The notes under the pieces: generated by a model
What the model saw: only the letters and a program-made list of their open reading frames with translations
The model's database searches: none
Told to the model about the DNA's origin: nothing
Part shown: piece by piece, positions 1 to 5,397 of the stretch
Numbering within the stretch: position 1 is the first letter of the stretch
Layout: every line of letters begins with the position of its first letter
Position numbers and translations under genes: made by a program
From: Leucobacter sp.
GTDB taxonomy: Bacteria > Actinomycetota > Actinomycetes > Actinomycetales > Microbacteriaceae
DNA length: 8,277 bases
Assembly (NCBI GenBank): GCA_017990305.1
Contig: JAGNOB010000054.1
Span: 1 to 8,277 of the forward strand
Reading direction: 5' to 3'

Positions 1-2
1 CT

Positions 3-377
3 GAGTGGGTGGATATTGTGCATACACCGACGGATCATGTTGAACCCGGCACCGACCTAGAGAACGAGAACGAGGGTGACAACGGTGGCAGTGGCGGCAC
101 CGGCGAGAGCGATGGCGGCGGTGCGGGGAACGGCGGGAGCGTCGTCGAAGACGGCACCAGTGCAGATGCCGGGTCTGAAACCAGTGCCGAGGCAAACGCG
201 CAGAGCGGCGAAGCCCCGAACGCTGAGCCCGCTGTGCAGGGCAAAGGCTCCGGTTCGCAGGAGCTCGCTGCTACCGGTGGCAGCGGTGTGATGGCAGGAA
301 TCGCGGCCTCGGGTGTTGCTCTCCTGGGCGGCGCTGCGCTGCTCATGACCCGCGCGCTGCGTCGCGCACGCGGCTAA
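3..377 (+). CDS. C-terminal part of a sortase-anchored surface protein (5' end outside window)
   Basis: The frame is open to the left edge, so this is the tail of a longer secreted protein; the GTG at 9 is only an internal valine codon unless shown otherwise. Counting from that Val, residues 18-85 are a low-complexity Gly/Ser/Glu/Asp/Ala linker without recognisable domain, typical of a wall-spanning stalk. Then comes LAATG (86-90), a hydrophobic segment (about 93-113) and a basic tail RALRRARG. This three-part signal is the cell-wall sorting signal cleaved between Thr and Gly by sortase; LAxTG is the variant known for class E sortases of high-GC Gram-positives. The anchored function (adhesin, enzyme, pilin) cannot be told from this part. 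A GC-rich hairpin 17 bases after the TAA stop closes the unit. The sorting signal is secure; substrate and role are unknown. Confidence 0.8.
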   Translation, partial: EWVDIVHTPTDHVEPGTDLENENEGDNGGSGGTGESDGGGAGNGGSVVEDGTSADAGSETSAEANAQSGEAPNAEPAVQGKGSGSQELAATGGSGVMAGIAASGVALLGGAALLMTRALRRARG

Positions 378-394
378 GTAGCACCGCAGGCGGA

Positions 395-440
395 GGTCGG
401 GGCGCTGCCCCGGGGAGCTCGCACACCCAGCGCCCCGACC
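395..440 (+). terminator. GC-rich hairpin terminator after surface-protein gene
   Basis: A perfect 12-bp stem, GGTCGGGGCGCT at 395-406 paired with 429-440, encloses a 22-nt loop that itself contains the palindrome CCCCGGGG (409-416 region). It begins 17 bases after the stop codon. There is no run of T after the stem, only TTCAC, as is common for terminators in GC-rich actinobacteria. It separates the surface-protein gene from the transporter operon. Confidence 0.65.
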
Positions 441-467
441 TTCACACGACTCAGCGGTGTTTGCGCC

Positions 468-479
468 ACACCCGGGTGT
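468..479. promoter_or_regulatory. Perfect 12-bp palindrome upstream of transporter operon
   Basis: ACACCCGGGTGT is a perfect self-complementary 12-mer in the otherwise gene-free stretch 441-636. About 30 bp further on lies a second short dyad, ATCCC-C-GGGAT (509-519), and the word CGGGATA occurs twice 23 bp apart (514-520 and 537-543). These could be operator half-sites for the amino-acid transporter operon, but in GC-rich DNA such dyads also occur by chance. Confidence 0.25.
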
Positions 480-545
480 CCGAGCCCCCAGACACGGTTC
501 GGCAACAAATCCCCGGGATACAGCCCTCGTATGGAGCGGGATAGG

Positions 546-551
546 TACTCT
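546..551 (+). promoter_or_regulatory. Possible -10 box of amino-acid transporter operon
   Basis: TACTCT fits the actinobacterial -10 pattern TANNNT. Transcription would start near 558, three bases before the hairpin at 561. No good TTGACA-like -35 hexamer is present at the usual distance, so this placement is tentative. Confidence 0.3.
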
Positions 552-560
552 GTCTACATC

Positions 561-592
561 CGAAGCCGTGTAGCTCGCTACACTCGGCTTCG
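561..592 (+). promoter_or_regulatory. Stable hairpin in leader of transporter operon
   Basis: CGAAGCCG (561-568) plus TGTAG (569-573) pair with CTACA (578-582) and CGGCTTCG (585-592). The stem has 13 bp with a 2-nt bulge (CT, 583-584) and a CTCG tetraloop. It lies 44 bases before the start codon of the binding-protein gene and does not hide its ribosome-binding site. It is followed by AGGTTTCA rather than a T-run. It could be a 5' mRNA-stabilising structure, an attenuator, a terminator of upstream transcription, or at DNA level an operator dyad (TGTAG-CTCG-CTACA). Confidence 0.5.
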
Positions 593-624
593 AGGTTTCA
601 ATGACTGAACACCCCACCTCATAC

Positions 625-632
625 AAGGAGGA
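625..632 (+). promoter_or_regulatory. Strong Shine-Dalgarno that fixes the start of the binding-protein gene
   Basis: AAGGAGGA lies four bases before the ATG at 637. It selects that ATG over the in-frame ATG at 601, which has no Shine-Dalgarno and would put twelve polar residues in front of the lipoprotein signal peptide. Confidence 0.85.
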
Positions 633-636
633 ATCG

Positions 637-1533
637 ATGAAGATTCGCTACGCACTCCCCGCCCTCGCTGCGGCGGCGGCCCTGGTTCTCACAGGATGCA
701 CGAACAACGCGGCTGAGGAGGGTACGGACGGCGACAAGCCGGACGCGTCGTCGACTATCAAGCCAGACGAGGCGGCGGTCGCGCTCCTGCCGGAAGACAT
801 TCGCGAGGCGGGCACCATTCTCATCGGCACCGACGCCGAGTATCCGCCGAACGAGTACAAGAACGACAAGGGTGAGCCCATCGGCTGGGGCGTCGACCTC
901 GCTGAAGCGGTCTCCGCAAAGCTTGGGCTCAAGCCTGAGTGGGAGATCCTCGGCTTCGACAGCATCATCCCGCGCATCCAGGAGGGTGTCGTGAACCTTG
1001 GCTCGTCATCGTTTACTGACACGCTCGAGCGGCAAGAGTCCGTTGACTTCGTGAACTTCTTGAACGCTGGTAGCCAGTGGGCTGCGCCGGCCGATACCGA
1101 GGTCGATCCTGAAGATGCGTGTGGCCTCACGGTCGCTGTGCAGACCGGCACCGTCCAGCACCTCGACGAGATGCCTCGCCGAGACAAGGCATGCACCGAT
1201 GCCGGCAAGGAAGGTATCGAGATTCTGCCCTTCGAAGGCCAGCCCGAGGTGACCAACGCCGTGGTGAATGGCATGGCTGACGCCTTCTCGGCTGACCTTC
1301 CCGTCACGGCCGACGCGGTCGACAAGCTGGGGGACAAGCTGCACGTTGTCGGAGAGATGTTCGACGCAGCGCCCTACGGCTTCGCCACTCAGAAGGACAG
1401 CGATATGACGAAGGCCGTGCAGGCTGCACTGCAGTCCCTCATGGACGACGGCACGTACCTCGAGATCCTCAGCGATGCGGGCCTCGAAGCCGGCGCGCTC
1501 ACCGAAGCGACCGTCAACGCGGCGACAGCCTAG
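637..1533 (+). CDS. Amino-acid ABC transporter substrate-binding lipoprotein
   Basis: This 298-aa extracellular binding protein would capture a polar amino acid (or close analogue) for the permease and ATPase encoded next. Residues 1-21 form a lipoprotein signal peptide: basic MKIR, a hydrophobic Ala/Leu core, and lipobox LTGC with the lipid-bearing Cys21. A charged linker (22-58) precedes a family 3 solute-binding domain (about 60-285). Hallmarks are ILIGTDAEYPP at the start of lobe 1, the segment around TDTLERQESVDF with Arg132 in the position that holds the substrate alpha-carboxylate in this family, and VQTGT (168-172) at the crossover to lobe 2. Cys162 and Cys186 could form a disulfide. 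The start is fixed by a strong Shine-Dalgarno and the signal peptide. It is first gene of the operon; a hairpin follows it, which may allow binding protein to be made in excess. The substrate cannot be told from sequence. Confidence 0.93.
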   Translation: MKIRYALPALAAAAALVLTGCTNNAAEEGTDGDKPDASSTIKPDEAAVALLPEDIREAGTILIGTDAEYPPNEYKNDKGEPIGWGVDLAEAVSAKLGLKPEWEILGFDSIIPRIQEGVVNLGSSSFTDTLERQESVDFVNFLNAGSQWAAPADTEVDPEDACGLTVAVQTGTVQHLDEMPRRDKACTDAGKEGIEILPFEGQPEVTNAVVNGMADAFSADLPVTADAVDKLGDKLHVVGEMFDAAPYGFATQKDSDMTKAVQAALQSLMDDGTYLEILSDAGLEAGALTEATVNAATA

Positions 1534-1542
1534 CCGTTCGAA

Positions 1543-1582
1543 GGATCGGGGTGGCCGTGCGCAAGTTCGGTCGCCCCGATCC
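1543..1582 (+). terminator. Intercistronic hairpin between binding protein and permease genes
   Basis: GGATCGGGGTGGCC (1543-1556) pairs with GGTCGCCCCGATCC (1569-1582): 9 perfect bp, then five more including two G-T wobbles, around a 12-nt loop. No T-run follows. In ABC importer operons such a structure commonly acts as a partial terminator or protects the upstream message from 3' decay, so binding protein outnumbers the membrane parts. It begins nine bases after the stop codon, and the permease ATG is 32 bases beyond it. Confidence 0.6.
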
Positions 1583-1614
1583 CATCTCACGCACGCTTAT
1601 TAGGAAGCAGAGAT

Positions 1615-2595
1615 ATGTCTCATCTAGTTGGTGATGCCAGCGAAGAACACGCCCGACCCGAGGCTCTTGTGGCGATCAAGCGACGTCACCCCTGGCGGAT
1701 GCTCGCCGCGATTGTCATCGTCGTTCTCGTGGCCCTGTTCATTTACGACTCAGCATTCAATCGGCCGGTGTACAACTGGCCAGAGGTTGGGAAGTATCTC
1801 TTTGATCAGCGGATTATCACCGCGATTGGCTACACGCTTCAGCTCACGGTCTATTCAATGGTGATTGCGATTGTGCTCGGCGTCTTGCTCGCGGTCATGC
1901 GGCAGTCGCCAAACCCTGTCGTGAAGTCGGTGTCGTGGGTGTACCTGTGGATCTTCCGCGGCACTCCGGTCTACGTGCAGCTGACGTTCTGGGGGCTCGT
2001 TACCGTCGTCTACAAGACGATCACGATTGGCATCCCGTTCACGGAGGCGGTCGTGACCCTCACGACGAAGGATTTCCTCTCCTATTTCACGCTCGCGGTC
2101 ATCGGGCTTGCCCTGAACGAGGCGGCCTACATGGCCGAGATCGTGCGCGCGGGCTTGCTTGCGGTCGACAAGGGGCAGGACGAAGCTGCGACCGCGCTCG
2201 GCCTCGGCTGGTGGCACACGATGACACGCGTGGTGCTGCCGCAGGCCATGCGCGTCATCATCCCGCCGACGGGCAACGAGGTCATCTCGATGCTGAAGAC
2301 AACGTCTCTGGTCGCGGCAGTGCCGTTCATTGGAGAGTTGTTTACGCGATCCCGCGACATTGCGGGTGTCACATACCAGCCGGTGCCGATGCTCATCGTC
2401 GCGTCGATCTGGTACCTCGTGATCACATCGATCCTGATGGTCGGCCAGTACTACCTCGAGAAGCACTTTGCGAAGGGCGTCGAAGCCCGGACTGATATTC
2501 AGAAGCCCACCGTTGAAACGCAGTCGATCGGTGTTGTTGGCGAACTGCCGGAAGTAGACGGACGGGCCGGAACCGGCCTTGGAGGCGGACGATGA
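1615..2595 (+). CDS. Polar amino-acid ABC transporter permease (GlnP/HisM-type)
   Basis: This 326-aa inner-membrane subunit forms the translocation path of the importer. After a charged cytoplasmic N-terminus there is a helix at about 28-45, then the permease core: helices near 70-96, 105-133, 155-180, 222-243 and 258-281. [12 protein letters not shown] (112-123) is a family signature of polar amino-acid permeases. The cytoplasmic EAA loop, which docks on the ATPase, is seen as [10 protein letters not shown] (189-198), preceded by [14 protein letters not shown] and followed by the conserved VVLPQAMR. The C-terminal tail after residue 282 is hydrophilic and longer than usual, with no recognised domain. 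Only one permease gene is present, so it probably works as a homodimer. AGGAAG at 1602-1607 gives a normal ribosome site. The stop codon overlaps the ATPase start (ATGA), so the two are translationally coupled. Confidence 0.93.
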   Translation: MSHLVGDASEEHARPEALVAIKRRHPWRMLAAIVIVVLVALFIYDSAFNRPVYNWPEVGKYLFDQRIITAIGYTLQLTVYSMVIAIVLGVLLAVMRQSPNPVVKSVSWVYLWIFRGTPVYVQLTFWGLVTVVYKTITIGIPFTEAVVTLTTKDFLSYFTLAVIGLALNEAAYMAEIVRAGLLAVDKGQDEAATALGLGWWHTMTRVVLPQAMRVIIPPTGNEVISMLKTTSLVAAVPFIGELFTRSRDIAGVTYQPVPMLIVASIWYLVITSILMVGQYYLEKHFAKGVEARTDIQKPTVETQSIGVVGELPEVDGRAGTGLGGGR

Positions 2596-3365
2596 ATCAG
2601 ACAGACACTCCCATGGTGAAGGCCGAAGCGATTTCGAAGTCGTTCGGCTCGAACGAGGTCTTGAAGTCGATCTCGCTCGAGGTGCAGCGCGGCGAGGTGC
2701 TCTGCCTCGTCGGCCCCTCGGGATCAGGCAAGTCGACGTTCCTGCGCTGCATCAATCACCTCGAGACGATCAACGCTGGCAGGCTTTCGGTCGACGGCAA
2801 GCTCGTCGGATACCGGCAACAGGGCGACAAGCTCTACGAGATGCACCCGAAGGAAGCCGCGGTGCAGCGTCGGGACATCGGCATGGTGTTCCAGCGCTTC
2901 AACCTCTTCCCGCACATGACTGCGCTCGAGAACGTTGCTATGGCCCCGACGCTCCTGAAGAAGGGCTCAAAGGCTGCGCTGCAGACACGGGCGATGGAGC
3001 TCCTCGCCCGTGTGGGTCTCGCGGATCGCCACGACTACTACCCGGCGCACCTGTCGGGCGGGCAGCAGCAGCGCGTCGCGATCGCGCGGGCACTCGCGAT
3101 GGATCCGAAGCTCATGCTGTTCGATGAGCCGACGAGCGCGCTCGACCCGGAGCTCGTCGGTGAGGTGCTCGACGTGATGCAGGGCCTCGCCGAGAGCGGC
3201 ATGACGATGATCGTCGTGACGCACGAGATGGGGTTCGCGAAGCAGGTTGCCGACAAGCTGGTGTTCATGGACGGCGGCGTTGTGGTCGAGGCCGGGGATC
3301 CGGTTGAGGTACTCACAAACCCGCAGCGTGAACGCACGAAGGCGTTCCTCTCAAAGGTGCTGTAA
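2592..3365 (+). CDS. Polar amino-acid ABC transporter ATP-binding protein (GlnQ/HisP-type)
   Basis: The 257-aa cytoplasmic ATPase powers the importer with the permease encoded just before it. All nucleotide-binding elements are intact: Walker [10 protein letters not shown] (41-49), Q-loop [13 protein letters not shown] with Gln101, signature LSGGQ (154-158), Walker B LMLFDEP (174-180) with catalytic Glu179, D-loop SALD (182-185), and switch His211. [14 protein letters not shown] and DPELVGEVL are typical of the polar amino-acid subfamily. Between the Walker A and Q-loop regions there is a longer insert, [17 protein letters not shown] (72-88), characteristic of one branch of this subfamily rather than of E. 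coli GlnQ. The gene starts inside the permease stop codon; GGAGG at 2581-2585 gives a ribosome site. The operon ends at the bidirectional hairpin 22 bases downstream. Confidence 0.95.
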   Translation: MNQTDTPMVKAEAISKSFGSNEVLKSISLEVQRGEVLCLVGPSGSGKSTFLRCINHLETINAGRLSVDGKLVGYRQQGDKLYEMHPKEAAVQRRDIGMVFQRFNLFPHMTALENVAMAPTLLKKGSKAALQTRAMELLARVGLADRHDYYPAHLSGGQQQRVAIARALAMDPKLMLFDEPTSALDPELVGEVLDVMQGLAESGMTMIVVTHEMGFAKQVADKLVFMDGGVVVEAGDPVEVLTNPQRERTKAFLSKVL

Positions 3366-3386
3366 GCGTAGTTCTGCGGCGCATAA

Positions 3387-3435
3387 CGAAAGCCCCGATC
3401 CTCTGGCCGAACAGGCTAGGAGATCGGGGCTTTCG
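3387..3435. terminator. Bidirectional terminator between ATPase and cytidylyltransferase genes
   Basis: CGAAAGCCCCGATC (3387-3400) pairs perfectly with 3422-3435, a 14-bp stem with a 21-nt loop. The AAAG/CTTT ends give short T-rich 3' flanks for both strands. It lies in the 81-bp gap between two convergent genes and serves both. Confidence 0.8.
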
Positions 3436-3446
3436 CGCTGCGGGCG

Positions 3447-3845
3447 TTAGCCGTTGACGCCGAGGTCTCGTTTGATCTTGGACGTGGAGACGCCCTCGGT
3501 GCGGTCGAGGTAGACGACGTCGCAGTACGGTGTCAGGATCTCGAAGCGTTCGTCGCCCTCCCAGTCGCCACCCATGACGACGGTGTCGATTTCGTATTTG
3601 CGCACGTCTTCGATCTTCTGATCCCACGAATCCTCGGGGATGACGAGGTCAACGTAACGCACGGCCTCGAGCATGTTCTTGCGTGTTTCGAAGTCGTGGT
3701 AGGTCTTCTTGCCCTTGCCCGCGTTGAACTCTTCGCTCGAGGCCGCAACGACGAGGTAGTCGCCGAGGCTCTTCGCCCGCTTGAGGAGACGGATGTGCCC
3801 CCAGTGCAGGAGGTCAAAGGTGCCGTAGGTGAGGATCCGCTTCAT
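3447..3845 (-). CDS. tagD: Glycerol-3-phosphate cytidylyltransferase (TagD-like)
   Basis: The 132-aa protein belongs to the cytidylyltransferase-like nucleotidyl transferases and closely follows the layout of TagD (about 130 aa), which makes CDP-glycerol from CTP and glycerol-3-phosphate for poly(glycerol phosphate) teichoic acid. It has YGTFDLLHWGH (7-17) with the catalytic HxGH at 14-17, the stretch RYVDLVIPE (63-71), GGDWEGDERFE (92-102), and the second signature RTEGVSTSKIK (115-125), close to the RTxGxSTT of the family. The gene stands alone: no teichoic-acid polymerase or flippase is visible on either side, so its pathway partners are elsewhere. TAGGAT lies exactly six bases before the ATG, suggesting a leaderless message, although the six bases GGCGGA could also act as a poor ribosome site. 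A general adenylyl/cytidylyltransferase with another alcohol-phosphate substrate is the alternative. Confidence 0.88.
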   Translation of the reverse strand: MKRILTYGTFDLLHWGHIRLLKRAKSLGDYLVVAASSEEFNAGKGKKTYHDFETRKNMLEAVRYVDLVIPEDSWDQKIEDVRKYEIDTVVMGGDWEGDERFEILTPYCDVVYLDRTEGVSTSKIKRDLGVNG

Positions 3846-3851
3846 TCCGCC

Positions 3852-3857
3852 ATCCTA
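3852..3857 (-). promoter_or_regulatory. Candidate -10 box for leaderless tagD-like gene
   Basis: Read on the minus strand, TAGGAT is followed by six bases (GGCGGA) and then ATG, so a normal start site would fall on the A of the start codon. The TAG is also an in-frame stop, so the gene cannot start further upstream. No -35 is evident. Confidence 0.45.
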
Positions 3858-3920
3858 TTAGGGAGGCCGGACTTCTGCTGGCATTCTCCCGTTCCCCTGG
3901 TCGTGGGCCACAATCCTGCG

Positions 3921-3926
3921 TAGACT
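3921..3926 (+). promoter_or_regulatory. Candidate -10 box for the small acidic protein gene
   Basis: TAGACT fits TANNNT. Transcription would begin near 3933, giving a leader of about 30 nt that carries AAAGG/GGGG (3950-3956) ahead of the ATG at 3963. There is no good -35 hexamer. The leader would open almost at once with the tiny frame ATG TTT CAC CGT TGA (3935-3949). Confidence 0.4.
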
Positions 3927-3962
3927 CGGGGCACATGTTTCACCGTTGAAAGGGGCGCGGGA

Positions 3963-4163
3963 ATGGCTGACAAATCGAAGAAGGCGCTGCCGGATCACAA
4001 CTCGGATCCGGCCCGGACGCCGGGTGACGGCTGGGTTGGCGAGGGCGGGGCTTCGCACCTTGGCCCCGCGACGCACACGTCGTCGGGCCGCGAAGAGGCT
4101 GACTCGGCTGAGGCCGATGAAGTGCCCGCTGAAGACGCTGAAGTCACCGACGACTCAGAGTAA
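3963..4163 (+). CDS. Small acidic, probably disordered hypothetical protein
   Basis: I do not recognise this 66-aa protein. Residues 1-20 are basic to polar, with MADKSKK and three prolines by residue 20. Residues 21-42 are Gly/Ser/Thr-rich, with the protein's single Trp at 24. Residues 44-66 contain twelve Asp/Glu and no Lys or Arg. It lacks Cys, a signal peptide and any membrane segment, so a soluble disordered protein is likely. Reasons to think it is real are an AAAGGGG ribosome site at 3950-3956 with workable spacing, a candidate -10 box upstream, codons that nearly all end in G or C like its neighbours, and a strong terminator starting nine bases after the stop. It is transcribed away from the cytidylyltransferase gene. 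No function can be assigned. Confidence 0.65.
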   Translation: MADKSKKALPDHNSDPARTPGDGWVGEGGASHLGPATHTSSGREEADSAEADEVPAEDAEVTDDSE

Positions 4164-4172
4164 ACCAACTAT

Positions 4173-4214
4173 TCAGCCCCGCCACCCCGGGTATTCCCGG
4201 TGTGGCGGGGCTGA
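4173..4214. terminator. Strong bidirectional hairpin terminator
   Basis: TCAGCCCCGCCAC (4173-4185) pairs perfectly with 4202-4214. After one C-T mismatch the stem continues for five more bp (4187-4191 with 4196-4200) around a TATT tetraloop. It lies between the convergent small acidic protein gene and the membrane-protein gene and can serve both, although neither side has a T-run. Confidence 0.8.
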
Positions 4215-4254
4215 CGTATGCTCGGGCTGCGAAACGGTGCCGCAGTCTGTGGTG

Positions 4255-4473
4255 CTAGCCCTGCATGAGTAGCAGCACGCCGGCGATCGCGGAGGCGACT
4301 GCAATGAGCAGTGCAACTGAGATCAGCACTGCGTGCACGGTGAGGAAGCGGGTCGCGCGGCCCTGCTCGTCGCGCGCGCGTGGATCCTGCGCCACGCGCG
4401 TCCAGAACCGCGGCCACACAATGACGTTGTAGACAGCGTTGATGAGGAGCAGGATTCCAGCGAAGACGACCAT
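4255..4473 (-). CDS. SCO4848-family small membrane protein
   Basis: The 72-aa protein has two transmembrane helices (about 2-20 and 44-70) joined by a charged loop. The pattern N-x(4)-IVWPRFWTRVAQDPR in the first half and ATRFLTVHAVLISVAL in the second matches what I recall of the actinobacterial SCO4848 family (conserved WP-x-F, aromatic/charged loop, T-x-F-x-x-VHA). That family has no established function. The start is well fixed: an in-frame TAG lies 12 bases upstream, and the next start would lose the first helix. There is no Shine-Dalgarno; TAGACT sits exactly six bases before the ATG, so the message is probably leaderless. It diverges from the thioesterase gene over a 51-bp, partly symmetric promoter region. 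Confidence 0.75.
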   Translation of the reverse strand: MVVFAGILLLINAVYNVIVWPRFWTRVAQDPRARDEQGRATRFLTVHAVLISVALLIAVASAIAGVLLLMQG

Positions 4474-4479
4474 GTGGCC

Positions 4480-4485
4480 AGTCTA
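4480..4485 (-). promoter_or_regulatory. -10 box of leaderless SCO4848-family gene
   Basis: On the minus strand TAGACT, six bases (GGCCAC), then ATG. The in-frame TAG excludes a longer protein and leaves no room for a ribosome site. CTGACC (minus strand, 4492-4487) lies one base upstream of this -10 box, mirroring the promoter of the divergent gene. Confidence 0.55.
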
Positions 4486-4486
4486 C

Positions 4487-4512
4487 GGTCAGATTCCGCG
4501 CAGGCTCTGACC
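4487..4512. promoter_or_regulatory. Inverted repeat GGTCAG-N14-CTGACC between two divergent promoters
   Basis: GGTCAG (4487-4492) and CTGACC (4507-4512) are perfect complements about 20 bp apart centre to centre, that is, on the same face of the helix. Each half-site touches, or is one base from, the -10 box of one of the two divergent genes. This is a good position for a dimeric repressor, or the halves may be parts of the promoters themselves. Confidence 0.4.
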
Positions 4513-4518
4513 TAGGCT
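4513..4518 (+). promoter_or_regulatory. -10 box of leaderless thioesterase gene
   Basis: TAGGCT, six bases (TGTCCT), then ATG at 4525. TAG is an in-frame stop only 12 bases before the ATG, so the protein cannot begin upstream, and nothing resembling AGGAGG lies between. The next Met is residue 54, inside the conserved fold. Confidence 0.6.
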
Positions 4519-4524
4519 TGTCCT

Positions 4525-4944
4525 ATGAACGGCTATAGACACATTGTTCGTAAATGGGTAAAGCCGGAGGATCTCAACCAGCACGATGCGCTGTTCGGGG
4601 GCAGGCTGCTGCAGTGGGTCGACGAGGAGGCCGCGATTGTCGCGGTGACGCAGCTCGGCACCACCGACGTCGTGACACGGCATATGTCGGCGATCGACTT
4701 CGTCGCGCGCGCGGTGCGCGGCGATCTGCTCGAGTTTGAGTATCGGGTTGCCGCCTTCGGCCGCACGTCGGTCACGTTGAGCTGCAGCGTCGAAAATGCG
4801 GTGACGGGGCAAGAGATTCTGCGCCTCGACAGCATTGTCTTCGTTGCTGTCGACGACGCGGGTCATCCTGCCGCGCACGGCATCACGATGCCTACACCCG
4901 GCACCGAGCGGATCCGCCATGCCGCCGCAGGGACGGCGAGCTAA
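4525..4944 (+). CDS. Acyl-CoA thioesterase, hotdog fold (YciA/ACOT type)
   Basis: The 139-aa protein hydrolyses acyl-CoA to free acid and CoA; chain-length preference is not readable. It shows the family's order of motifs: VKPEDLNQHDALFGGRLLQW (12-31), equivalent to the P-x-D-x-N-x-x-G-x-x-FGG-x-x-x-x-W block with Asn18, FGG 24-26 and the conserved acidic Asp33, then MSAIDFVARAVRGDLLEFEY (54-73) with beta-strand FGRTSVTLSCSV (79-89), and a final strand RLDSIVFVAVD (100-110). The length fits the single-domain bacterial forms, which assemble as dimers to hexamers in the cytoplasm. Its start lacks a ribosome site and appears leaderless. At the other end its TAA is followed directly by the stop codon of the convergent acetyltransferase gene, with no space for a terminator. 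Confidence 0.9.
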   Translation: MNGYRHIVRKWVKPEDLNQHDALFGGRLLQWVDEEAAIVAVTQLGTTDVVTRHMSAIDFVARAVRGDLLEFEYRVAAFGRTSVTLSCSVENAVTGQEILRLDSIVFVAVDDAGHPAAHGITMPTPGTERIRHAAAGTAS

Positions 4945-5397
4945 CTAGTCGAGTGGCGCGACGTCGTAGGTCACCCACGAGGTCGGCTCGTTGAGCTTGT
5001 CGTAGACACGGCGCGCGGTCGTGTTCGACTCTGCCGTGATCCAGCGCACAAGGCCCGCGCCCTCGTCGCGCGCGATCTCGCGGAGCCGCTCGATGAGCGC
5101 ATTTGCGGCGCCCTTGCCGCGCGCGGTCGGCGTCGTGAAGAGGTCGTCGAGATACAGGCCGGTTGAGCCAGCGATCGGGCGGGCGAAGGTGCGGAAGTGG
5201 GCCAGGCCGACGATTTCGCCGTCGAGTTCGGCTAGCAGGCCGCGGGTCTCGTGGTCGGGGTCGTTGAGCCATGCCCAGACGGTGTCGTATACGGCGGGCT
5301 CGTGCGGCTTCTCGTAGAAATCGCGGTAGCCGCGGTAGGTCGCGGCCCAAGCGTCGCGGTCTGCGGGCGTGACCGGGCGGATGTTGAGCTCGCTCAC
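4945..5397 (-). CDS. GNAT-family N-acetyltransferase
   Basis: The 150-aa protein fits one GNAT domain, which transfers an acetyl group from acetyl-CoA to an amine. Visible parts are the N-terminal strand LNIRPVTPADRDAW (4-17), strands GLLAELDGEIVGLAHFR (53-69), then LYLDDLFTTPTARGKGAANA (81-100), where RGKGAA is the R-x-x-G-x-A pyrophosphate-binding loop, and TAESNTTARRVYDKL (121-135), the usual motif B with the Asn and Tyr of many GNATs. The substrate is unknown. The start is GTG at 5397, overlapping the cupin stop codon (GTGA), so expression is coupled to the cupin gene and no good ribosome site is needed. The stop codon abuts that of the convergent thioesterase gene. Confidence 0.9.
   Translation of the reverse strand: MSELNIRPVTPADRDAWAATYRGYRDFYEKPHEPAVYDTVWAWLNDPDHETRGLLAELDGEIVGLAHFRTFARPIAGSTGLYLDDLFTTPTARGKGAANALIERLREIARDEGAGLVRWITAESNTTARRVYDKLNEPTSWVTYDVAPLD

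Noticed and set aside
395..440. Hairpins considered as a repeat family or riboswitch
   Set aside because: The stems at 395, 1543, 3387, 4173 and 6450 differ in sequence apart from CCCCGATC shared by two of them, and all sit at gene ends, so terminators explain them. No known riboswitch core was recognised in any leader.
57..626. Long minus-strand open frame opposite the surface-protein gene and the intergenic region
   Set aside because: It is a shadow of GC-rich coding DNA: it is rich in Arg, Ala, Cys and Pro, has no domain or ribosome site, and crosses the terminator hairpin and leader of the real genes.
601..636. ATG at 601 as start of the binding-protein gene
   Set aside because: It lacks a ribosome site and would put a polar 12-residue extension before the lipoprotein signal peptide; the strong Shine-Dalgarno at 625-632 serves the ATG at 637.
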